From: an uncultured Nitrososphaerales archaeon
GTDB lineage: Archaea; Thermoproteota; Nitrososphaeria; Nitrososphaerales; JACAEJ01
NCBI GenBank assembly: GCA_938091495.1
Contig: CALLJF010000032.1
Coordinates: forward strand, 1-56,470
Direction of reading: 5' to 3'
DNA: 56,470 nucleotides
Shown: piece by piece, positions 35,161 through 43,518 of the stretch
Layout: every line of letters begins with the position of its first letter
How positions within the stretch are numbered: position 1 is the first letter of the stretch
Notes under the pieces: model-generated
The model's input: only the letters and a program-made list of their open reading frames with translations
What the model was told of the DNA's origin: nothing
The model's database searches: none
Made by a program: the position numbers and the translations under genes

Positions 35161-35838
35161 TTAAGTTTTTTCGATTTTGTCTTTAGCCTTCCAGTTCTCT
35201 ATTCTTTTGAGATTTTCTTTCATTATGTCTGAATAGACGGACCTTGGCGCAACCTTTCCGACTAATGCGTCATAATATTTGACTAATTTTGTCAATTCTT
35301 CGACCTTTTTTTCATCTTTAGAAAGAAACACTTTAATCCTTGTAGCATGTATTATGCTCTCTATCAAAGCGAAAGTTGCTCTGCAATAAGCCTTTGGAAA
35401 AATTTTGGCAGGAACAATATTCAGAACTTCACAAAAAACTTTAGCTCTATCTCTCTTATTTTCTATTTCAGTCACTTCCACTTCTATGCATGCATCAGCA
35501 TTCTTTAACTTTGGTGCATTAACTCGATTCGCTTTTTCGAACCAACCCAATGGTACTTTACTACTATAATTGGCATCTTTAAAGGCAGTCTTATAGTAAA
35601 TGACAGGGTCGGAGGTTATGTTTACTACAGCACACTTTTGCAAAAGTATATTCCTGTAGGTTTGGGATGTAGTGTAAGGCTTGATGATCAATCTATGCAT
35701 GTCATCAGTCATTACCCCCATAGGAGCTGCGTTTGGCAAATTTTTGATGCTATAAGTCGAAATTATTGTCTCGAATATGCAATTTCTCATGAAACCTAAG
35801 TCGGATAAACTACTTACTTTTCGCAACTTTTTCCTCAA
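35161..35838 (-). CDS. DUF447-family protein, associated with H4MPT/C1 genes
   Basis: A 225-residue protein that I recognise as the DUF447 family from FETIISTYSIKNLPNAAPMGVMT and the following split-barrel pattern resembling flavin reductases. Family members occur in methanogens and in methylotrophic bacteria beside genes for the H4MPT pathway, and their reaction is undefined. Here it lies six bases after the DHPS-like gene, in front of the sugar-phosphate genes. An FMN-dependent or pterin-related role is guesswork. Confidence 0.82.
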   Translation of the reverse strand: MRKKLRKVSSLSDLGFMRNCIFETIISTYSIKNLPNAAPMGVMTDDMHRLIIKPYTTSQTYRNILLQKCAVVNITSDPVIYYKTAFKDANYSSKVPLGWFEKANRVNAPKLKNADACIEVEVTEIENKRDRAKVFCEVLNIVPAKIFPKAYCRATFALIESIIHATRIKVFLSKDEKKVEELTKLVKYYDALVGKVAPRSVYSDIMKENLKRIENWKAKDKIEKT

Positions 35839-35844
35839 ATTTAA

Positions 35845-37431
35845 TTATAAAAAAGCATTATTTACTTTGCTGAAAAGTGGCATGTCTTGAAGGTAGCTCT
35901 TACCAGTGTCAAGGGCTATCTGAGCCTTCTGCAACTCACTTCCTAAATAGGCTGCATGATCGTGAAGAGAGACTAACCCTAAATCTATTATCGTCCTGTA
36001 AATGTCTTCAGCGTTCTTTCCTTTTATTATCAGACTATGTTTATCAGCTTTGTAGCTTGGATAGTACAATGCCACGATCTTGTTTTCATCTCTATCCAAT
36101 AATATCTTAAAGGATCCTTTTGGGTCCAATCTTCTCATTCTAGCTTTCTTCGATTCTACAATCTTCACGCCTTCTTCAAACCTTCTATCATAAGGTTCTT
36201 CCTTTGACTTCTTATCCTTCATGATCATTAAATCAAGAGCCATATCCTTTGGAACTGATGATCTCTTTTTCGCTAAGAACATCATTTTTGAAGCCAAGGA
36301 TAGCTCTCTGACACTACCCTTCGCTTTATTGCTCACTTCCGTAGTTAGAAGTATGCCAGCCCCTAGCTCAGATGCGATGCCAGCAAGCAAAGCATTTACA
36401 CCTACTGTATCGGCATCTGTCAATTCTGTGATATTGCCAACGCCCATTAGAAGAGGAATATTTGGCTCTTTTTTTATGAATTCATAAAAGGCTACTACGG
36501 AGTCTAAAAAGCCTGGTGAGATGATAGGATCAAGGATCAAATCAGCAATGATTTTCTTCATCTCTAAATCCCTAGCCTTTTTTATGTTCTTCCTGATGAG
36601 ATTAACCCTCTCAATAGGCTCTTTAGGAAAAAGCTGTCTACTATGATCTGTAGGGATAACTATCACAGCTACATCTGAAGCAAAGGACGCCATCTCCTTT
36701 ACATTACTACCATCGACACTTAGGATCAAATCTGCGCCTGCTGAAACTGCAGCTTCAGCCTCTTTAGGATCTAGAGTGTCTATACTGATCAAAGAATTTA
36801 CAGCAGATTGAACGGCTTTAACTGCTCTTTCAGCATCATAAGGTCTAGACTCGCCAGCTATCATGCCTATGTCTATTATGTCAGCTCCTGATAAAGCATA
36901 GTATCTTGCCTTCTTTATTATTTCTTCATTAGTCAGTCTAGGAGCATCAACTATCTCAGCCATTATCCTTGAAGGGAAATCTTTTCCTATCGCTAAATCC
37001 TTGATGAGCATGTTCCAAGGATTCTTTAACAAATCTTCCTTGCGCTTTTCTACAGCCTTTATCTCTTCGATAGCCCTTCGCCTTAGCTCCTCTTTTAAAA
37101 GATCATCAGCAGGTAAAGTCTTTGATAGCTTGACTTTTTCTATCATATCAAGCACTAAAGGTATATCGGCAGCGTATCTGGGACCTTTAAAAGCAGGGAT
37201 GCCAACCTCATCTATCAAAGATACATCCCCAGAGATGAGCCCCGGGATCATTATCATATCAAAATCCTTAATCTTTCTTGCCTTTAACTCACGAAGTATG
37301 TATCTTGGTGTTAGCAGAGAGGCTACAGATATAGGTAAATCTTTAACTTCAAACTCTACATTGCTCTCACTAGCATATTTCCTTACCGAATTTTTAGCCA
37401 GCTGTCCTGTTACGAGAAGGACTCTCATCAA
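35845..37431 (-). CDS. Dihydropteroate-synthase-like protein (H4MPT-associated)
   Basis: A 528-residue protein of the archaeal DHPS-related family. The central TIM-barrel portion resembles dihydropteroate synthase: SRIMAEIVDAPRLTNEEIIKKARYYALSGADIIDIGMIAGESRP, then LISIDTLDPKEAEAAVSAGADLILSVDG. An extra N-terminal domain of about 170 residues and a C-terminal tail of about 100 residues distinguish it from true FolP. It probably acts in assembling the pterin-arylamine part of H4MPT; this is suggested by family distribution and by mtd, mptA and mptD next door, not shown directly. Confidence 0.85.
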   Translation of the reverse strand: MMRVLLVTGQLAKNSVRKYASESNVEFEVKDLPISVASLLTPRYILRELKARKIKDFDMIMIPGLISGDVSLIDEVGIPAFKGPRYAADIPLVLDMIEKVKLSKTLPADDLLKEELRRRAIEEIKAVEKRKEDLLKNPWNMLIKDLAIGKDFPSRIMAEIVDAPRLTNEEIIKKARYYALSGADIIDIGMIAGESRPYDAERAVKAVQSAVNSLISIDTLDPKEAEAAVSAGADLILSVDGSNVKEMASFASDVAVIVIPTDHSRQLFPKEPIERVNLIRKNIKKARDLEMKKIIADLILDPIISPGFLDSVVAFYEFIKKEPNIPLLMGVGNITELTDADTVGVNALLAGIASELGAGILLTTEVSNKAKGSVRELSLASKMMFLAKKRSSVPKDMALDLMIMKDKKSKEEPYDRRFEEGVKIVESKKARMRRLDPKGSFKILLDRDENKIVALYYPSYKADKHSLIIKGKNAEDIYRTIIDLGLVSLHDHAAYLGSELQKAQIALDTGKSYLQDMPLFSKVNNAFL

Positions 37432-37532
37432 ATCTCCTCTATGATATAATCTAAGTAATGAGTTCTTTCTTAAAAGTATGCTAATCCTGTCTACTGATTC
37501 TGATGATTGGATTTCGCTAAACCAGAATATTG

Positions 37533-38384
37533 TTATTCTCCAGGTTTTCTTGGTTTCTCAATCAGTTTCCTTTTTTGCATCACTGTCCCATCACTATGAT
37601 GAGGCGTGCGAAGAATAGCATCACCATTCTTTTCGATCTCTCTTGCTTCGTCAGCAAGCATTGAAGCAGTGCGCATCATTTCATGGGCAGCAGCAACCAA
37701 AGCTGTATAACGTTCCCATTCTTTTACCATAAAGCATCCTTCAACGCTCAAGTCAGCCACCCTTCTCGCTACTTCATAGGCAGCCATAGCTTTTACTCTT
37801 GCGTATGGATTTTGAAAACCTGCTGCATTTACCGCTTTCTCTTTATCGATAACAATCCTTGGCAAAGAAGGAGTTTCGCCTTTCTTAAAAGCGTCTATGA
37901 GTTTGTCTATTTCAGTGCATATTATGTTGAAGGCTCCTGTTATAGACAGGACTTTTATTAGATCAGCATTAAATAGAGCCATCTCTGCAGGGTCTAAGAA
38001 CTCTTTTCTTGCTCCTATCATGGAGTCCGCTTCGACAATTATGTAACCTTGACCCATGTCCTCTATCTGCTTGGTTACTTTTTTGGCAGGGCTATCCGAA
38101 ATAACGATTAAAGGAATTCCTGCCTCTTTTAGAACTTCTCGAATTTTACTCGGTCCAGGAAGAGCTGCATTTGGACTTGCTGTTACTACGAAGTTTGGCT
38201 TGTTTTCAACCATTTTCTTGCTAATTTCTTCTGCTTGATCAACTCCCATCTTTGCGCCACTCGTTACAACCCTGACATCTATGTCTTCTCTTTCAGCCCT
38301 TTCATCAAGTAATAGTTCGAGCAAAGGGGCAGAGGCAATATTGCCTACCTTTACAAAACCAATCTTTACTACCATATTTTTCAC
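37533..38384 (-). CDS. mtd: F420-dependent methylene-H4MPT dehydrogenase
   Basis: It reversibly oxidises methylene-H4MPT to methenyl-H4MPT with F420. VKIGFVKVGNIASAPLLELLLDERAEREDIDVRVVTSGAKMG at the N terminus and TASPNAALPGPSKIREVLKEAGIPLIVISD are diagnostic for Mtd, which has no close relatives. Full length at 283 residues. It reads away from mptA with a shared intergenic region of about 130 bases. It is one of the two C1-transforming enzyme systems encoded in the window, with Fwd. Confidence 0.96.
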   Translation of the reverse strand: MKNMVVKIGFVKVGNIASAPLLELLLDERAEREDIDVRVVTSGAKMGVDQAEEISKKMVENKPNFVVTASPNAALPGPSKIREVLKEAGIPLIVISDSPAKKVTKQIEDMGQGYIIVEADSMIGARKEFLDPAEMALFNADLIKVLSITGAFNIICTEIDKLIDAFKKGETPSLPRIVIDKEKAVNAAGFQNPYARVKAMAAYEVARRVADLSVEGCFMVKEWERYTALVAAAHEMMRTASMLADEAREIEKNGDAILRTPHHSDGTVMQKRKLIEKPRKPGE

Positions 38385-38484
38385 TCCACTACCTACTATA
38401 ACAGAATATATAATGATATTGCTACTGACAATTAAAATCTGAAAATGATCGATGCAAATATTCGACTAAAATACTTAGCAACAT

Positions 38485-38517
38485 ACATATATAAGTTGGA
38501 ACTTTCTTAAAGAAAGT
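38485..38517 (+). promoter_or_regulatory. mptA promoter with perfect palindrome at the start site
   Basis: ACATATATAAG (38485-38495) is a TATA box. About ten bases later ACTTTCTT-A-AAGAAAGT (38501-38517) is a perfect inverted repeat covering the predicted transcription start and the GTG at 38516. A repressor site controlling pterin synthesis is inferred. The transcript is likely leaderless. Confidence 0.55.
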
Positions 38518-39460
38518 GTCTCCTATGGAATTAGAGTTACCTGATATGCATGAAAAATACCCAGAAGTTACCCTATCTATTAACAAGGTCGGGGTTGTTA
38601 GCGTGAAGATGCCCATAGGTTACGTAACGCTAAAAAATAAGCCTGTGATAATAGTTCCAGTCTTTGATGCCTTCATAGACTTGCCTTCTAAACAGAAGGG
38701 CATTCATTCATCAAGAAACTATGAAGTTATTAACGGTGTCTTAAGCAGATACGTTGGGAAGACTTACAAGCTAGAAGATGTCTGTGTTGCAATGTCTAAA
38801 GAACTGCTGGAAAAGCACGAGTATGCAACTCGATCTGAGGTGAGAGCGAGAGGAGAAGCCATCTTCAAGCAAAGAACGCCAAAGACAAAGAGTTTAAGCT
38901 ATGAGTCTTTTAAGATTATAGCAAAAGCCATTGCAGAGAGAAGATCCAATGGCTCTATCAATACTAGAAGAATGATAGGAATAGGCTTAACAGGAATAAC
39001 TGCTTGTCCTTGCGCAAGAGAAATTGTAAAAAAGATTGCAGAGCAGGAGATGGAAAAGCTTGATCTCACAAAAGACAAAATAAAGAGGATCTTGGAGAGA
39101 ATTCCTATAGCAACCCACATGCAACGAGCCTACGGTTCAGTAATTGTTGAAATACCTGAGTATGTAGAGCTGGAGGCTACACGTTTAGTGCAGATAATCG
39201 CAGATTCTATGAGCTCATCAACCTTTGAACTTCTAAAAAGATCTGATGAGGCTGAATTGGTCATACATGCAACATCTAACCCAAGGTTCGTTGAAGATTG
39301 TGTTCGCTATATGATGTGTTACTTTGTAAAAGAGTTTCCCGACTTTCCTGACAACATTCACCTAGTCTTCAAAGTAAGGAGTATGGAGAGCATACACCAG
39401 CATGATTTAATAGCTGAAAGAGTTGCAAGCTTGGGCGAGATAAGAAAAGAATTAAGTTAA
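38516..39460 (+). CDS. mptA: GTP cyclohydrolase MptA
   Basis: The first enzyme of H4MPT pterin synthesis, converting GTP to 7,8-dihydro-D-neopterin 2',3'-cyclic phosphate with Fe(II). The family is the COG1469/FolE2 type: KQKGIHSSRNYEVINGVL carries metal-binding histidine, GITACPCAREIVKKIAEQEM the conserved cysteines, and RIPIATHMQRAYGSVIVEI a further active-site segment. 314 residues. GTG 38516 or ATG 38525 may start it. mptD follows by 13 bases. Confidence 0.95.
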   Translation: MSPMELELPDMHEKYPEVTLSINKVGVVSVKMPIGYVTLKNKPVIIVPVFDAFIDLPSKQKGIHSSRNYEVINGVLSRYVGKTYKLEDVCVAMSKELLEKHEYATRSEVRARGEAIFKQRTPKTKSLSYESFKIIAKAIAERRSNGSINTRRMIGIGLTGITACPCAREIVKKIAEQEMEKLDLTKDKIKRILERIPIATHMQRAYGSVIVEIPEYVELEATRLVQIIADSMSSSTFELLKRSDEAELVIHATSNPRFVEDCVRYMMCYFVKEFPDFPDNIHLVFKVRSMESIHQHDLIAERVASLGEIRKELS

Positions 39461-39473
39461 GTGTAGAAAAATT

Positions 39474-39872
39474 ATGAAAAGTATAGAAGAAGTTGTTAGA
39501 AAATATTTTGACAAGAGCGTTACAGACAGAGAAAGAGCAATATTTGAAGGAGGAATAGCTTTAGGCGCAATATATCATCAGTTTACAGGCATACCCATAT
39601 CCAAAGATAAAGATGTCATAAAAGCTCTAGAAGAAGCCATAAGCAAAAGTATGAAATTACAACCCCATAGAGAGAGCGTAAAAGCGAAGATAGATGCTGA
39701 TACGATAAAAGCTGGGAAGAGTCATGCTTATGACTATGAAACTCTAAAAGGAAGGCATCTTGACGTGAGAGTAAAGACAAGGTATGGCAATGCTAAAGCA
39801 ACTGTAAGGATGAGATACATTCCTGAGATAGATTTCACGCTCATGTATATAGAGAAGTTAGAGGAAACTTGA
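39474..39872 (+). CDS. mptD: Dihydroneopterin aldolase MptD
   Basis: It cleaves 7,8-dihydroneopterin to 6-hydroxymethyl-7,8-dihydropterin and glycolaldehyde in archaeal folate/H4MPT synthesis. FEGGIALGAIYHQFTGIPIS and the downstream GKSHAYDYETLKGRHLDVRVKTRYGNAKATVRMRYIPEIDFTLMYI are the DUF372 family pattern. 132 residues. It follows mptA directly, leaving only the cyclic phosphodiesterase MptB unrepresented between the two steps in this window. Confidence 0.92.
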   Translation: MKSIEEVVRKYFDKSVTDRERAIFEGGIALGAIYHQFTGIPISKDKDVIKALEEAISKSMKLQPHRESVKAKIDADTIKAGKSHAYDYETLKGRHLDVRVKTRYGNAKATVRMRYIPEIDFTLMYIEKLEET

Positions 39873-39930
39873 ACTGATGTTTTAGAAAAGCATAATAATA
39901 CAATTGTCCTTTCGTCTCTAGTCTAAGGCT

Positions 39931-41163
39931 ATGGATGTAGCACAAGTATTCATTCTTGTAAGTGTTGTAGTAATAATTGGCTTTATAGGCAATTACTTCT
40001 TCAGAAAGACAGGAATACCTGATATATTAATTCTGATTCTGCTCGGTGCCTTAGTTGGACCAGTCTTAAATCTGGTCGAGCGATCAGCCCTCGTTAGTGT
40101 AGCGCCCATATTCGCAGCCTTGGCCGTTGCTGTTATTCTCTTCGATGGCGGTCTTAACCTCAATCTATATTTAGTTCTAAAAGAGAGCCCAAGGGCTATT
40201 GTGCTTGCTTTTCTAGGTTTTTTGTTATCCATGATCGTAACATCCTTGTTTACCCATTTTGTTCTAGGATGGGATATTCTTCAAGGCTTACTCCTAGGCT
40301 CCATAATAGGTGGCACAAGCTCAGCCATAGTAATCCCACTTATGAACAGAGTTAACGTTAGTCACAAGGCTTCAACCCTCCTCAGCCTTGAATCAACTTT
40401 TACAGATGCTATATGTATAGTCTTTGCCATAGCTTTCCTGCAATTCTTTACAACAAGCCCTGCAGAGAACGGATTCAACATAATTGTTAGAGGAATCGCA
40501 TCAGGTTTTTCAATTGGAATAGTCATCGGTTTTGTTAGTGGGATAGTGTGGCTAAAGGTTTTAAGTAGCTTTACTGACGAGCCTTATGAGGACATTCTTA
40601 CTCTCTGCATAGCTCTGCTACTTTTTGGGTTGTCTGAACAAGTAGGTGGCAATGGAGCTATATCTGCCCTAGTCTTTGGGCTTATCCTTGGCAACGGAGT
40701 CAAAATCTCTGAAACACTATACATCAGCCAGCCGATAGAAGCAAGTAGAATCATGAAAAGATTTCATTCAGAGATTTCATTCATCATAAGAACTTTCTTC
40801 TTCACCTACATGGGTGCAATCTTTTTCTTCTATGACTTGCGCCTTATTCTAATTGGTGTTGCTCTCTCACTCATCTTCTTTTTAGTCAGATACGTGGCAG
40901 TCTGGATCACTACCATTAAAGAGCCTATCTTGGAGATAGATAGAAATTTGATGGCAATCATGATACCTCGTGGTCTGGCTGCGGCAGTGCTGTCTCAGTT
41001 AATCATCACATCAGGAATAAGTAATGCTGGACTTTTTCAAGATATCGTGTTTACAGTTATAATTTCAACGGTCATAATCTGTACTTTGGGAGTTTATCTA
41101 ATAAAAGAAAGTTATAAAAAAGTTGGGGAGAAACAAATCGATCGCCCCAAGGTTCAAGCATAG
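39931..41163 (+). CDS. NhaP-type cation/proton antiporter
   Basis: A 410-residue membrane protein with about 12-13 helices. The family pattern of CPA1 antiporters is visible: ILILLGALVGPVLNLV, LFDGGLNL, GGTSSAIVIPLMNRVN with the ion-binding region and MIPRGLAAAVLSQLI near the C terminus. It exchanges sodium or potassium for protons. No regulatory TrkA domain is attached. It stands in line with mptD and mfnB but probably has nothing to do with their cofactors; gaps of 58 and 41 bases separate it. Confidence 0.88.
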   Translation: MDVAQVFILVSVVVIIGFIGNYFFRKTGIPDILILILLGALVGPVLNLVERSALVSVAPIFAALAVAVILFDGGLNLNLYLVLKESPRAIVLAFLGFLLSMIVTSLFTHFVLGWDILQGLLLGSIIGGTSSAIVIPLMNRVNVSHKASTLLSLESTFTDAICIVFAIAFLQFFTTSPAENGFNIIVRGIASGFSIGIVIGFVSGIVWLKVLSSFTDEPYEDILTLCIALLLFGLSEQVGGNGAISALVFGLILGNGVKISETLYISQPIEASRIMKRFHSEISFIIRTFFFTYMGAIFFFYDLRLILIGVALSLIFFLVRYVAVWITTIKEPILEIDRNLMAIMIPRGLAAAVLSQLIITSGISNAGLFQDIVFTVIISTVIICTLGVYLIKESYKKVGEKQIDRPKVQA

Positions 41164-41204
41164 AAGTAATAATATATGCCTAGATTTTTGTATCATGAAG
41201 AAGA

Positions 41205-41966
41205 ATGGAGAGGGCTTACATGAAGAATACATTGAGACTGTTAGTCAGCATAAGTGATGCCGATGAAGCCTTGAGTGCATTCAAAGGAGGTGCGGACATA
41301 ATCGACATTAAAAATCCAAAAGAAGGAGCCTTAGGTGCAAACTTTCCTTGGGTAATTGCCAAGGTTAGAAAAATTCTAGGAGACAAGGCTCAGATAAGCG
41401 CAACAATAGGAGACATGCCTAACCTCCCAGGAACAGCCTCTCTCGCTGCTTTGGGCGCTGTGCATTCAGGCGCAAACTATGTAAAGGTTGGCTTATTTGG
41501 AACGAATTCTTTTTACGATGCTCTTTACATGATGAAAAACGTGGTTAGATCTGTCAAGGATCATGAATCTAAAGTGAAGGTCATAGCTTCAGGCTATGCT
41601 GACTATGCTGAATTTAAAGGTCTAAACCCCTTACTTTTACCAAGTATAGCATACAAGGCTGAAGCGAATGGAGTTTTGATAGATGTAAAGAATAAAGGAG
41701 TGTCAAAATTATTCGACTTTCTTGATTTATCCCAGCTTCAAGCTTTTGTTGATGGATCACATAAACTCGGTCTTACAGTAGCACTAGCTGGCGGACTGGG
41801 AAAAGAAGATGTAATTCGAATTCAAGAATTAGGTGCAGACATAATAGGTGTAAGAAGGGCTGTTTGTGAAAAAATTAACGATTGCTTTGGCAGAGTCCAA
41901 GAAAACTTTGTTTCAGATTTTGTAAGAGAGATAAGACTTCTTCAAAATCATAAAAGCTATCACTGA
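41205..41966 (+). CDS. mfnB: (5-formylfuran-3-yl)methyl phosphate synthase MfnB
   Basis: It condenses two glyceraldehyde 3-phosphate molecules to the furan precursor of methanofuran. LRLLVSISDADEALSAFKGGADIIDIKNPKEGALGANFPWVI is the DUF556 signature, with the Schiff-base lysine region DIKNPKEG, followed by GLFGTN and KVIASGYADYAE. 253 residues with a TIM-barrel pattern. ATG 41205 is the ORF start and ATG 41220 (MKNTLRLLVSI) is closer to usual family length. Its 3' end overlaps the convergent CofE paralog by seven bases. Confidence 0.94.
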   Translation: MERAYMKNTLRLLVSISDADEALSAFKGGADIIDIKNPKEGALGANFPWVIAKVRKILGDKAQISATIGDMPNLPGTASLAALGAVHSGANYVKVGLFGTNSFYDALYMMKNVVRSVKDHESKVKVIASGYADYAEFKGLNPLLLPSIAYKAEANGVLIDVKNKGVSKLFDFLDLSQLQAFVDGSHKLGLTVALAGGLGKEDVIRIQELGADIIGVRRAVCEKINDCFGRVQENFVSDFVREIRLLQNHKSYH

Positions 41967-42796
41967 TTTAATGAGCGAACTATTACTATCGGGTAATGAT
42001 CCACTTCATCAAGCATCTCCCAAGTAACGCTAGTTAAACTTGCTCCAAACCTCTTTGCCATGTCCCATGCCGTTCTTCCTGCCCCAGAACCTCGAGCCTT
42101 ATGAGCCAATTGAGCAATATCTAATGCTTCGTTAACGTTTATGTTTGAGCTAATTGCCAAAGGTGTTGCTCTAGACTTAAGCCTAAAGGCTCTTCCTATT
42201 ACGTATGCTACGAAACCTCCAATGGATAATATACCTTTTATTGGCTTTGGGCATGGTGTTATGTGCAAATTGCGCCAAGAATAAGTCATATCTGTATCAA
42301 CTATCATTACACGTAGTTTCTTTGCAGTTTTTTGAATTTCAGCCTGAATTCTTATCACTTCTCCATAAGGATCGTCAAGAGGCAAGCATGCATAAGTGAG
42401 AGGAACATTGCTAACGTCTATCCCACCTTCTGACCAATTTCTTAAGGCTTGGAGAAATCCAGCATAGATTAATGCTAATTGCTTATGACTTGCTCCTTCT
42501 TTTATAGGGTAATTTCTTAGACGATAAACATTCTTGGTCTTTAAATGGCATAATCTGGCTAGTATGTATCCCCACACATATCTTATCCAAAAACGAGCTA
42601 TGAATCTTGCGAGTAAACTAGGTTTGATCTTGCTTTCATCTATTAACCTCCCTTTTGCCACTGATATGGCTTTTTCAGATAGTACTACTATATCTCCATC
42701 TTCAACCTTATCTATTATGGAGCTTTTTATGATGCTTATGTAATCATCTCCAGGCTTCCAATACTTTGTCTTAACCGGTATTGCTATGTGTTTCAT
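41960..42796 (-). CDS. CofE-like ligase paralog in the methanofuran operon
   Basis: A 278-residue divergent homologue of F420-0:glutamate ligase. EDGDIVVLSEKAISVAKGRLIDES parallels CofE's KDVIVITHKIVSKAEGRLVDL, and IVDTDMTYSWRNLHITPCPKPIKGILSIGGF parallels the nucleotide/metal segment ISDTFGRPWREG. An inserted stretch of about 60 residues (FIARFWIRYVWGYILARLCHLKTKNVYRL...) is absent from true CofE. It starts six bases after mfnE on the same strand. A glutamyl or other amide-forming step on methanofuran or H4MPT is my inference; true cofE is elsewhere in the window. Confidence 0.8.
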   Translation of the reverse strand: MKHIAIPVKTKYWKPGDDYISIIKSSIIDKVEDGDIVVLSEKAISVAKGRLIDESKIKPSLLARFIARFWIRYVWGYILARLCHLKTKNVYRLRNYPIKEGASHKQLALIYAGFLQALRNWSEGGIDVSNVPLTYACLPLDDPYGEVIRIQAEIQKTAKKLRVMIVDTDMTYSWRNLHITPCPKPIKGILSIGGFVAYVIGRAFRLKSRATPLAISSNINVNEALDIAQLAHKARGSGAGRTAWDMAKRFGASLTSVTWEMLDEVDHYPIVIVRSLNQ

Positions 42797-42802
42797 GATG
42801 AT

Positions 42803-43468
42803 CTAAACTGGGTTTATCTTTGTGTAAATATCCCTCTCACCTTCTAGTATGCTTCTTATCCTACTAGGGTGCTTTCCATTCACTACATAGCAGGTAAGTT
42901 GCTTTTCAATCAAAATTCTTGGTAAGAATTCATCTACACAGCCAAGTTTTTCCTTCAATAGTTTGTTTGCAGATATGCTCCTGAACATTCTTACATCATT
43001 TTTCTTAGGGTCTGCTGTGAAAATTCCATCAACATCCTTTGCTAAAATCAACTTTTCAGCCTTTAATGATGAGGCTATGAAGGCTGATATGGAGTCAGAA
43101 GTGACTCTCCATGAATGCTCTAAAGGGTCTGAGGAAAACACGATCTTCGATGGGAGGATTATGGACAAGATTCCTCTTTTTGAGGCTTTTAATGCGTTCT
43201 TGAGGCTATAGGTTGGAAGAGCTTCTTTCATAATATCCTTCAAAAGTAATCCATACTGATCCATAGCCAATATGGCCATTTTATGTGCAATCTCATCTGA
43301 TATTTTTAATTTATCATATAAATGTCTCACGATATCTGCAAATCTCCCTCCCCCAGGCACAATTATTATGGGGTAACTTTTAGAAAAGGTGATTAATTCT
43401 TTGCATAAACGAACTAAACTATTTTGATCTTCAGCCAAGCTCCCCCCTATCTTTATTACAACAATCAT
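42803..43468 (-). CDS. mfnE: [5-(aminomethyl)furan-3-yl]methyl phosphate kinase MfnE
   Basis: An amino-acid-kinase-family enzyme that phosphorylates the furan phosphate to the diphosphate in methanofuran synthesis. VIKIGGSLAEDQNSLVRLCKEL is the phosphate-binding N terminus and IIIVPGGGRFADIVRHLYDK the second glycine loop, followed by family-specific ISDEIAHKMAILAMDQYGLLLKD. 221 residues, the length expected for MfnE. It precedes the CofE paralog by six bases. Confidence 0.9.
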   Translation of the reverse strand: MIVVIKIGGSLAEDQNSLVRLCKELITFSKSYPIIIVPGGGRFADIVRHLYDKLKISDEIAHKMAILAMDQYGLLLKDIMKEALPTYSLKNALKASKRGILSIILPSKIVFSSDPLEHSWRVTSDSISAFIASSLKAEKLILAKDVDGIFTADPKKNDVRMFRSISANKLLKEKLGCVDEFLPRILIEKQLTCYVVNGKHPSRIRSILEGERDIYTKINPV

Positions 43469-43518
43469 TCTGTCTAATTCATAACTACATCATCATAAAA
43501 TTTTTCCTATAGGAAAAT

